Below the pieces are notes generated by a model that was given only the letters and a program-made list of their open reading frames with translations, was not told the origin of the DNA and ran no database searches. A stretch of 6,039 bases of DNA from Bacteroidales bacterium (GTDB lineage Bacteria; Bacteroidota; Bacteroidia; Bacteroidales; GCA-2711565), in NCBI GenBank assembly GCA_029931995.1, contig JAOZQX010000089.1, forward strand, positions 1-6,039, read 5' to 3'. A program made the position numbers and the translations under genes. Of this stretch, positions 1 to 5,840 are shown in pieces. How positions within the stretch are numbered: position 1 is the first letter of the stretch; each line of letters opens with the position of its first letter.

Positions 1-1
1 T

Positions 2-2665
2 TTTTCTGATTCATTTTGGTTCTCGGCTGTTGAGGGCGAGGTTTATGCAATGTCATCTTTTTTTACAGCATTGGTTTTTTGGGCCATTCTAAAATGGGAA
101 GAAGAAGCTCACGATAAATACAGTTACCGTTGGTTAATTTTTATTGCTTATTTGGTTGGTTTATCTATAGGGGTTCACTTGCTTAATTTATTGGCAATAC
201 CAGCCATTGCATATGTGTATTATTATAAAAAATATGAAACCACAAATAAAGGAGTAATTAAAACCGGAATTATTTCAATTCTTATCCTTGCAGTGGTTAT
301 GTACATAATTGTTCCTTGGGTGGTTAAAATGTCCACGCTATTTGAGTTGTTTTTTGTAAATAATATTGGTCTTCCATTTAATTCTGGAACCTTTGTTTAT
401 TTTGCTGCATTAATTGCATTAATGATTTGGGGTATTCGCTATAGTCATCGAAAGAAAAAAGTGGTGCTAAATACTATTGTTTTAGGATTCATTTTTATTT
501 TGATTGGTTATTCTTCATTTTTTATGTTGATCATCCGTTCGAATGCGGATGTACCTATTGATGAGAATAGTCCTGAAGAAGCGATAAGTATGTTATCGTA
601 TTTGAACAGGGAACAATATGGAAGTTGGCCACTAATACATGGTGCTTACTATAATGCTCCTTTGATTGAACAAAATGATGGAGCTCCCATATATTTTAAA
701 GATAAAAAGATAGGGAAATACACCATTGTTGGACATCAGGTAGAGAATGTATATGATCCCAAATTTACTGCTATTTTTCCACGTTTATGGAGTAATCGCG
801 AACAGCGACATATTGATAAATATAAGCAGTATGTAACAGGTAAACCAATAAGAGTCACAAAACCGGATGGTAGTTCGGAGGTGCTTATGAAGCCAACATT
901 TGCCGACAACGTAAGTTTCTTTTTCTCCTATCAGGTAGGACATATGTACCTCAGGTATTTTATGTGGAATTTTGCCGGAAGGCAAAATGATATTGAAAGT
1001 CAGGGTGATCCCATGAATGGGAATTGGATTAGTGGTATTGGGTTTATTGATAATTATCGTTTGGGTAATATAAAAAATTTACCCGATGCATATAAAAACG
1101 ATGCAACCAATAAATTTTATTTGCTTCCTTTAATTTTAGGATTGATTGGTGTATTTTTTCATTTTCTGAGAAATAGTAAAGATACCTGGATTGTATTTCT
1201 TTTATTTTTTATGACAGGTTTGGCTATTGTAATTTATTTGAACCAATTTCCAAATCAGCCTCGAGAAAGAGATTATGCATTTGCCGGATCATTTTATGCA
1301 TTCGCCATTTGGATTGGATTGGGAGTATTGGCTATTACAGAGTATATTTCAAAATTTATTGGAGATAAAAAATTCATCCCTGTTATTGTAACCGGGGCTT
1401 GTTTGATATTAGTGCCTGGAATTATGGCTAGCCAAGGCTGGGACGACCATGATCGTTCAGGGAAATATGCTGCTCGCGATTTTGCGAAGAATTATTTAGG
1501 CAGTCTTGAGCCGAATGCTGTGATATATACAGTAGGTGATAACGATACCTTTCCATTGTGGTATATTCAGGAAGTAGAAGGATTTAGAACGGATACACGC
1601 GTTGTAAATTATATGCTTTCGGGGAGCGAGTGGTATGTTTTACAATTAGGTAAAAAGGCATACGAATCCGATCCTCTTCCATTTGGCATTGATCCCGAAA
1701 AATACGACAAAGGACAAAACCAATATATCCCATATGTTCCTGTTGAGTTTCGTGCTGTTGAGGGTGCAATTGAGTTGAAAAGTATAATTGACTTTATAAA
1801 AAGCGATGATAAGCGAACCAAGTTGCCACTCAGAAGTGGAGAGTCGATAAATTTCTTTCCTTCAAAAAACGTGAAAATCACAGTGGATTCTGCTGCTTGT
1901 GTTGATAATGGGATTGTGCCGAGAGAATTAGCTCATTTAATTGTACCTGAGATTACTTGGAAGATCCGTCAGAATACTTTGTATAAAAACGATCTGGCAT
2001 TTCTTGATTTCATGGCCAACAATGATTGGACAAGACCTATTTATTTCACAAATCCTGTGAGTGTTAAACAGGTATTTTCTGATGAGTATCTTCATCTTGA
2101 AGGAATGGCTTATCGATTTATGCCAATAAAGGCAAAGGATTATCGCGATGGTTTGGGTGGCGTTTTAGCTGATGAATCGTATGATATCCTTATGAATAAA
2201 ACTCAATGGGGTAATTTAAATGATCCAAAAGTAACGGTTGATCGGCAAAGTATCATCAATATAAGTATTGCCACTCAAAGTTTTATAGGAGTTGCACGGG
2301 TATTAGCTGAGAAAGGTGAAACGGAAAAAGCAAGGAAATTAGTGGATCGCCGTTTTGAAGTTTTTCCGGTTGATAAGGTTCCTGTTGATTATTCCTCTCT
2401 TTCTTTTGTTCAAATTTATTATGAAGCTGGTGCGATGAAGGAAGGGAATGATTTGATTAGATTGATAATTAAGAGGTATAGCCAGGAAATTGATTATTTT
2501 ATTTCGTTTGATGGAAGATGGGGACAGGTGTTTGACCAGGAAGTGAGCCAGTCGTTTGCAATATTGCAACAACTTAGCAAAATGGCTGCTGCGTTTGGAC
2601 AGAAAAACATTGTACAGGAGATAAATAATTTTGCAACGGAAAAAATAAAAGAATTAAAGAATTAA
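2..2665 (+). CDS. DUF2723 family polytopic membrane protein, 5'-truncated by the window edge
   Basis: The open frame runs from base 2, so the gene begins left of the window. The first Met at base 50 is internal, because the codons before it read FWFSAVEGEVYA, a conserved stretch of DUF2723 proteins. About 887 residues are visible; family members are usually 1,000 or more, so roughly the first 130-150 residues are missing. Visible-fragment numbering: hydrophobic segments near 43-73, 89-107, 130-146 and 154-177; a conserved NADVPIDEN motif (181-189) and YLNREQYG (200-207) opening an exported-looking domain; more membrane segments near 370-388, 396-413, 418-445 (with the NQPRERDYAF motif) and 458-475; then a C-terminal soluble domain with GDNDTFPLWY (from 512) and a helical tail. 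The family resembles GT-C, protein O-mannosyltransferase-like enzymes, so a role in glycosylation at the envelope is plausible but inferred. Family assignment is secure; substrate and reaction are unknown. It ends at a strong terminator. Confidence 0.9.
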   Translation, partial: FSDSFWFSAVEGEVYAMSSFFTALVFWAILKWEEEAHDKYSYRWLIFIAYLVGLSIGVHLLNLLAIPAIAYVYYYKKYETTNKGVIKTGIISILILAVVMYIIVPWVVKMSTLFELFFVNNIGLPFNSGTFVYFAALIALMIWGIRYSHRKKKVVLNTIVLGFIFILIGYSSFFMLIIRSNADVPIDENSPEEAISMLSYLNREQYGSWPLIHGAYYNAPLIEQNDGAPIYFKDKKIGKYTIVGHQVENVYDPKFTAIFPRLWSNREQRHIDKYKQYVTGKPIRVTKPDGSSEVLMKPTFADNVSFFFSYQVGHMYLRYFMWNFAGRQNDIESQGDPMNGNWISGIGFIDNYRLGNIKNLPDAYKNDATNKFYLLPLILGLIGVFFHFLRNSKDTWIVFLLFFMTGLAIVIYLNQFPNQPRERDYAFAGSFYAFAIWIGLGVLAITEYISKFIGDKKFIPVIVTGACLILVPGIMASQGWDDHDRSGKYAARDFAKNYLGSLEPNAVIYTVGDNDTFPLWYIQEVEGFRTDTRVVNYMLSGSEWYVLQLGKKAYESDPLPFGIDPEKYDKGQNQYIPYVPVEFRAVEGAIELKSIIDFIKSDDKRTKLPLRSGESINFFPSKNVKITVDSAACVDNGIVPRELAHLIVPEITWKIRQNTLYKNDLAFLDFMANNDWTRPIYFTNPVSVKQVFSDEYLHLEGMAYRFMPIKAKDYRDGLGGVLADESYDILMNKTQWGNLNDPKVTVDRQSIINISIATQSFIGVARVLAEKGETEKARKLVDRRFEVFPVDKVPVDYSSLSFVQIYYEAGAMKEGNDLIRLIIKRYSQEIDYFISFDGRWGQVFDQEVSQSFAILQQLSKMAAAFGQKNIVQEINNFATEKIKELKN

Positions 2666-2667
2666 AC

Positions 2668-2710
2668 AAAAGCCCCCATCGTGATTATTGCAATGGGGCT
2701 TTTTGTTTTT
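2668..2710. terminator. Bidirectional intrinsic terminator between the DUF2723 gene and lgt
   Basis: The left arm AAAAGCCCCCAT (2668-2679) pairs with the right arm ATGGGGCTTTT (2693-2703), leaving one bulged C and a 13-base loop. On the plus strand the hairpin is followed by a T-rich tract (2700-2710, interrupted by one G). On the minus strand the stem is followed by CTTTTGTTT, so it can terminate both convergent genes. It starts three bases after the DUF2723 stop codon. The lgt stop codon (2687-2685) lies in the loop, so the right arm and the T tract are also the last sense codons of lgt. Confidence 0.85.
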
Positions 2711-3506
2711 TATGTTTATATCTAATATAGATTAACAAAAATACCCCTGCTAAAACAAATGGGATGCTGAGAGATTGTCCCATATTCAAGATTAAATCGT
2801 TTTCAAATCCAACTTGAGGTTCTTTAAAGAATTCAATGAATATTCTAAAAAGAAATACTAAAATTAGGAACATTCCGAATAATTGCCCATCCTTGAATTT
2901 TGGGAATCTTTTGAAATAATATATAAAAAGAAATACGGCAATTAATAAATAAGCCAATGCTTCATATATTTGAGTGGGGTGACGTGGAACTTCAGCAATT
3001 CTGTAATTGTGGCTTGCCAAAAAATAAAACCCCCAAGGCAAGTCAGTTACTTTTCCAATAATTTCGGAGTTCATTAAGTTACCAAAACGAATGAAAAAAC
3101 CTGCTAAGGCTCCGCCGATAACAATTCGGTCGAGGTACCATAAAAATGGCATACTGGTACGATGTGCAAAAATAATCAGCGCAACAATGATCCCAATTGC
3201 TGCCCCGTGACTAGCCAAACCGCCTTCCCAAATTTTCAGAATTTCGATAGGATTGCCTAAATAATATTGAGGATCGTAAAACAAACAATGTCCTAAACGT
3301 GCACCAATTACAGTCGAAATAAATAAATAGGTCATTAGTTTTTCCAATACGGTTTGCGGAACTTGTTCTTTCTTAAAAATTACTTTTAATATGTAGAATC
3401 CACATATAAAACCTGTTGCAAATAGCAAGCCATACCAACGGATTGATAAAGGATCTAAACTAAATATTTCGGGGTTCGGATTCCAATGGATAAATTGTAG
3501 CAGCAT
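2685..3506 (-). CDS. lgt: Prolipoprotein diacylglyceryl transferase (Lgt)
   Basis: This enzyme transfers diacylglyceryl from phosphatidylglycerol to the lipobox cysteine of prolipoproteins, the first step of bacterial lipoprotein maturation, in the inner membrane. The 273-residue length is normal and about seven hydrophobic segments are visible. Recognised sequence: IRWYGL (22-27, Tyr25 matching E. coli Tyr26), GARLGHCLFY (68-77), EGGLASHG (94-101, His100 matching His103), IRFGNLMNSE (139-148, with Arg140, Asn143 and Glu148 matching Arg143, Asn146 and Glu151), RHPTQIYEA (175-183) and FRIFIEFFKEP (220-230, Arg221 and Glu225 matching Arg239 and Glu243). Lys228 replaces E. coli Arg246 and Ile139 replaces the usual Gly before the Arg; from memory both are common in Bacteroidota, so I read the enzyme as active. 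The ATG at 3506 follows an A-rich leader without a Shine-Dalgarno sequence. The last codons (KKQKAPLQ) run into the shared terminator. It converges on the DUF2723 gene and diverges from dprA. Confidence 0.97.
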   Translation of the reverse strand: MLLQFIHWNPNPEIFSLDPLSIRWYGLLFATGFICGFYILKVIFKKEQVPQTVLEKLMTYLFISTVIGARLGHCLFYDPQYYLGNPIEILKIWEGGLASHGAAIGIIVALIIFAHRTSMPFLWYLDRIVIGGALAGFFIRFGNLMNSEIIGKVTDLPWGFYFLASHNYRIAEVPRHPTQIYEALAYLLIAVFLFIYYFKRFPKFKDGQLFGMFLILVFLFRIFIEFFKEPQVGFENDLILNMGQSLSIPFVLAGVFLLIYIRYKHKKQKAPLQ

Positions 3507-3713
3507 TTTTTTAAGATTTTTGAAACAAAGGTAGAAATTATATTCACTCTTCCTATTTGCTGTATTATAATATTGATGGTAATAATTGCATGTATTTTTT
3601 AAAGATTTATGCTGGTTTGTGAAATATTTGTTCTAGAAAATGAGACAAATTTTAAATTTTGGAATTCAATTTTTAGAAACTCAAGTGGAGGTTTGGGTCC
3701 TTAATTTTTTGAA
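3507..3713. other. AT-rich divergent intergenic region between lgt and dprA
   Basis: This 207-base gap separates two divergent genes. It holds the candidate lgt -7 box. On the dprA side there is no exact TAnnTTTG; the nearest are AATATTTG (3623-3630) and AAATTTTG (3654-3661), each one mismatch away and neither with a well-spaced TTG. A GGAGG stretch (3687-3691) is over 20 bases from the dprA ATG, too far to act as its ribosome binding site. I see no convincing hairpin, small RNA or further gene here. Confidence 0.6.
3526..3533 (-). promoter_or_regulatory. Candidate lgt promoter (-7 box)
   Basis: Read on the minus strand this is TACCTTTG, an exact match to the Bacteroidota -7 consensus TAnnTTTG. 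Transcription would start near 3519 and leave a leader of about a dozen bases before the lgt ATG at 3506. No TTG -33 box is found 19-21 bases upstream (about 3552-3557), so only half of the promoter is supported. Confidence 0.5.
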
Positions 3714-4805
3714 ATGGAATTACTACATAAAATTGCACTTACACTTATACCTGGTATTGGCGATATTAATGGCAAACGGCTGGTGTCATATTGTGGAGGG
3801 CTTGAAGCTGTTTTTAAGGAAAAGAAAACTGCATTACTGAAAATACCTGGCATAGGTCCTGTTACACTAAAATCAATTTTGAACAAATCTGTGTTTGTTG
3901 AAGCAGAAAAGGAAGTTCGCTTTATTGAACAATTCAAAATTAAGTCCTATTTCTATTTAGATGAAAATTACCCCCACCGGTTAAAAAATTGTGAAGATTC
4001 ACCCATGATGCTTTACTACAAAGGAAATGCAGATTTAAACGAGGCAAGAATAATTAGTGTAGTTGGAACTCGAAAAGTTAGTGCTTACGGAAAGAGAATG
4101 TGTAAAGAAATTATTGAGGACTTGAAAAAATCGAATGTTTTAATTGTCAGCGGACTTGCTTATGGGGTTGATACTCAGGCACACAAAAATGCTGTTGCGC
4201 AAGCCTTGCCAACGGTTGGTGTGCTGGCACATGGCCTCGACCGGATTTATCCCGCAGCTAATCGAACCTTGGCCGGCAAAATGTTAAAAAATGGTGGCCT
4301 GCTTACCGAATTTCGGAGCGAAACTAAACCTGATCGAGAAAATTTTCCGCGTCGTAATCGAATTGTTGCCGGATTATCGGATGCTGTCTTAGTAATTGAA
4401 TCGGCCTTCAAGGGTGGAGCTTTGATTACGGCAGAAATTGCAAATTCATATAATCGGGATGTTTTTGCAGTGCCTGGTCGTGTGGCAGACACTTATTCTG
4501 AAGGCTGTAACTTTTTAGTTAAAACACATCGTGCAGCTCTGATTCAAAGTGCTAAAGATATCCAGTATATATTGAACTGGGATGTTGATGAAAAAAATGC
4601 TCAAACGCAAAAACGTATATTTATTGATTTAAAGCCTGAGGAGCAAAAAATTGTAGATATACTAAAAGAAAATGAATACTTAGGAATTGATCAAATAAGC
4701 ATAAAAGCATCTTCTCCTACAAGTAAGGTAGCTTCAACTTTGTTAAATCTAGAATTTCAAGGTGTAGTACAATGTTTGCCTGGTAAAGTGTTTAAGTTAA
4801 CTTAG
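3714..4805 (+). CDS. dprA: DNA-processing protein DprA (Smf)
   Basis: DprA binds incoming single-stranded DNA in the cytoplasm and loads RecA during natural transformation; it is also widespread in species not known to be competent. At 363 residues it is full length. An N-terminal helix-hairpin-helix region carries two Pro-Gly-Ile-Gly turns (13-16 and 45-48). The central Rossmann-like domain has VVGTRK (116-121), SGLAYGVD (146-153), GLDRIYP (174-180), FPRRNRIVAGLSDA (211-224), GGALITAEIA (234-243), VPGR (253-256) and GCNFLVK (264-270). A C-terminal winged-helix (DML1-like) segment spans about 305-363. The start is fixed: an in-frame TAA lies at 3702-3704 and this is the first ATG after it. 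No clear promoter or Shine-Dalgarno sequence precedes it. The last 14 bases overlap the convergent PrsW-like gene, with no terminator visible. All expected motifs are intact. Confidence 0.97.
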   Translation: MELLHKIALTLIPGIGDINGKRLVSYCGGLEAVFKEKKTALLKIPGIGPVTLKSILNKSVFVEAEKEVRFIEQFKIKSYFYLDENYPHRLKNCEDSPMMLYYKGNADLNEARIISVVGTRKVSAYGKRMCKEIIEDLKKSNVLIVSGLAYGVDTQAHKNAVAQALPTVGVLAHGLDRIYPAANRTLAGKMLKNGGLLTEFRSETKPDRENFPRRNRIVAGLSDAVLVIESAFKGGALITAEIANSYNRDVFAVPGRVADTYSEGCNFLVKTHRAALIQSAKDIQYILNWDVDEKNAQTQKRIFIDLKPEEQKIVDILKENEYLGIDQISIKASSPTSKVASTLLNLEFQGVVQCLPGKVFKLT

Positions 4806-5481
4806 AGTCTCCTGTAACCACTGTTGGTTTGTAATCGAGAGATTTAATAATTAAAACAATACTAATTATAAATGAGGCAATTCCAATTAATAAGAGTAGC
4901 ATATAATCTTGGGTTAGTATACAAAAATTTAGGACTCCATGAAAAAAAGTAGCAGCCATTAAACCGGTCATCGAATCGATAAGACTATTTTTTCTTGATT
5001 TTCCGAGACCAACAAAAAATCCCAATAATATTGCAAATACAAGATTTGATATTCCATAAATATAAAGGAATAACAAATTATTAATGGGGCTAATAAATCC
5101 TGTAACGTAAAATATACTTGTGGTTAGTGTAAATCCCATTGAAATAAATAAGGAATAAATTATACCGTCGATGGGGCCTAAAAAGTCTTTCTTCTTAAAA
5201 AATCCATAATACAACACAAGGAATTTTCCTAATTCGGAACTGAAAGCTGTAATAACGAAAGCAAAGAAAATAATGCGTCGTAAATTCCCAATATTATGGA
5301 GATTTAATATTTTGGAGAATTCAAAGGCTATTACAAGTAATAATGAGCTAAACATTCCTAAAATAAGTGCCAGCAAAATGTTTTTGTAATTACTAATTCT
5401 AAATTTGAATTTCAAATAAAAAATTAAGAGAACCAGAAACATTGGTGCAACAAAGAGGGGTAAAATCTGATAAAAGTTCAT
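4792..5481 (-). CDS. PrsW-family membrane protein with a degenerate active site
   Basis: This 229-residue protein has about seven hydrophobic segments (near 5-24, 36-56, 68-92, 106-126, 134-158, 171-190 and 193-213) and matches the PrsW family of intramembrane proteases along its length. The match includes SSELGKFLVL (81-90), KKKDFLGPIDGIIYS (96-110), SMGF (114-117), LLGFFVGLGKSRKN (152-165) and FFHGVLNF (179-186). Set against the usual PrsW motifs as I remember them, the Glu-Glu pair is Ser82-Glu83, the second-motif Glu-Asn is Thr121-Ser122, and the Pro-x-His motif is Ile144-Ser145-Asn146. Lys86, Asp105 and His181 are kept. PrsW enzymes cut membrane-bound substrates such as anti-sigma factors; this one is probably inactive or altered and may instead bind a substrate or partner. 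The ATG at 5481 lies just downstream of a good promoter. The 3' end overlaps dprA. The frame is intact, so it is not an obvious pseudogene. Confidence 0.8.
   Translation of the reverse strand: MNFYQILPLFVAPMFLVLLIFYLKFKFRISNYKNILLALILGMFSSLLLVIAFEFSKILNLHNIGNLRRIIFFAFVITAFSSELGKFLVLYYGFFKKKDFLGPIDGIIYSLFISMGFTLTTSIFYVTGFISPINNLLFLYIYGISNLVFAILLGFFVGLGKSRKNSLIDSMTGLMAATFFHGVLNFCILTQDYMLLLLIGIASFIISIVLIIKSLDYKPTVVTGDSKLT
4793..4804. repeat. 12-base perfect palindrome shared by the ends of two convergent genes
   Basis: TAAGTTAACTTA is its own reverse complement. It holds the end of dprA (AAG TTA ACT, then TAG) on the plus strand and the end of the PrsW-like gene (AAG TTA ACT, then TAA) on the minus strand. 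Both proteins therefore end in Lys-Leu-Thr. The palindrome has no loop and no T tract, so it is not a conventional terminator. Confidence 0.9.
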
Positions 5482-5492
5482 AAACCAGGTCG

Positions 5493-5522
5493 TTGATTAT
5501 TCTCAAATTTAATATATGTTTG
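5493..5522 (+). promoter_or_regulatory. Promoter of the cupin-rsgA transcription unit
   Basis: TTG (5493-5495) is followed after 19 bases by TATGTTTG (5515-5522), a full match in sequence and spacing to the Bacteroidota sigma-A promoter. Transcription would start near 5529, giving a leader of about 40 bases that ends in an A-rich stretch before the cupin ATG. A 6-base inverted repeat, AATTTA (5506-5511) and TAAATT (5523-5528), flanks the -7 box and could be an operator, but in DNA this AT-rich it may be chance. Confidence 0.65.
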
Positions 5523-5535
5523 TAAATTCACCAAA
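5504..5535 (-). promoter_or_regulatory. Promoter of the PrsW-like gene
   Basis: On the minus strand, TTTG (5535-5532) is followed after 20 bases by TAAATTTG (5511-5504), matching the Bacteroidota -33 and -7 (TAnnTTTG) elements. Transcription would start near 5497, leaving a leader of about 16 bases. The element lies almost entirely within the same DNA as the plus-strand cupin promoter. Confidence 0.65.
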
Positions 5536-5568
5536 TATTTTAGCATATAGAATTAAAAAAACATACGA

Positions 5569-5838
5569 ATGAAAAGTATTATTATTGAAAAATTAGACGA
5601 AGTTCAGATAACTGACAGAAAAATTAAAAGCTGGCCAATTTGGGAAAAAGAAACTTCTCGCTTCGACTGGGAATACGATTCGGATGAAGAATGCTATATC
5701 CTTGATGGGGAGGTAACTATTGAAATAGATGAAGGAAAAGTGTTGATAAAAGCAGGTGATTTTGTTACCTTCCGAAAAGGATTGAAATGTGTGTGGGATA
5801 TTAAAACTCCCATAAAAAAATATTATAATTTTAAATAG
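5569..5838 (+). CDS. Small cupin-domain protein (Cupin_3/DUF861 type)
   Basis: The 89-residue protein is a single small beta-barrel cupin with no signal peptide, so probably cytoplasmic. It matches Cupin_3/DUF861 proteins: SWPIWEKE (21-28), FDWEYDSDEECYILDGEV (32-49) and KAGDFVTFRKGLKCVWDI (61-78). The classic His-x-His of cupin motif 1 is absent; the region offers Tyr36, Asp37, Asp39, Glu40 and Glu41. In motif 2 the usual Pro is Arg69 and the usual His is Cys74. Relatives of this subfamily often lack the His ligands, so this does not by itself mean it is broken. The family includes ureidoglycine aminohydrolase-like and EutQ-like proteins, but nothing nearby points to those pathways, so the function is unassigned. 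The start is the only ATG before the conserved core and follows the promoter at 5493-5522. It is followed after two bases by rsgA, suggesting one transcript. Confidence 0.85.
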   Translation: MKSIIIEKLDEVQITDRKIKSWPIWEKETSRFDWEYDSDEECYILDGEVTIEIDEGKVLIKAGDFVTFRKGLKCVWDIKTPIKKYYNFK

Positions 5839-5840
5839 CT

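Noticed and set aside
50..52. ATG at base 50 as the true start of the DUF2723 gene
   Set aside because: The frame is open back to the window edge, and the codons before this ATG encode a conserved family motif, so it is an internal Met.
1609..1881. A 90-residue minus-strand frame inside the DUF2723 gene, with similar ones at 785-985, 1584-1769 and 2339-2572
   Set aside because: All lie opposite strongly conserved DUF2723 coding sequence and have no domains or promoter matches that I can see.
3654..3661. AAATTTTG as the dprA -7 promoter box
   Set aside because: It has one mismatch to TAnnTTTG, and the nearest TTG lies 23 bases away rather than 19-21; it is too weak to call in DNA this AT-rich.
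3640..3840. A 66-residue plus-strand frame starting ahead of dprA
   Set aside because: It overlaps the secure dprA start in another frame, has no recognisable domain and no start signal, and its downstream half is simply dprA read out of frame.
3701..3937. A 78-residue minus-strand frame over the dprA start, and an 81-residue one at 4247-4492
   Set aside because: Both are antisense to conserved dprA motifs and have unremarkable composition.
4816..4829. AACCA-CTGT-TGGTT as a terminator for dprA
   Set aside because: The stem is only five base pairs and no T tract follows it; it also lies within the PrsW-like coding sequence.
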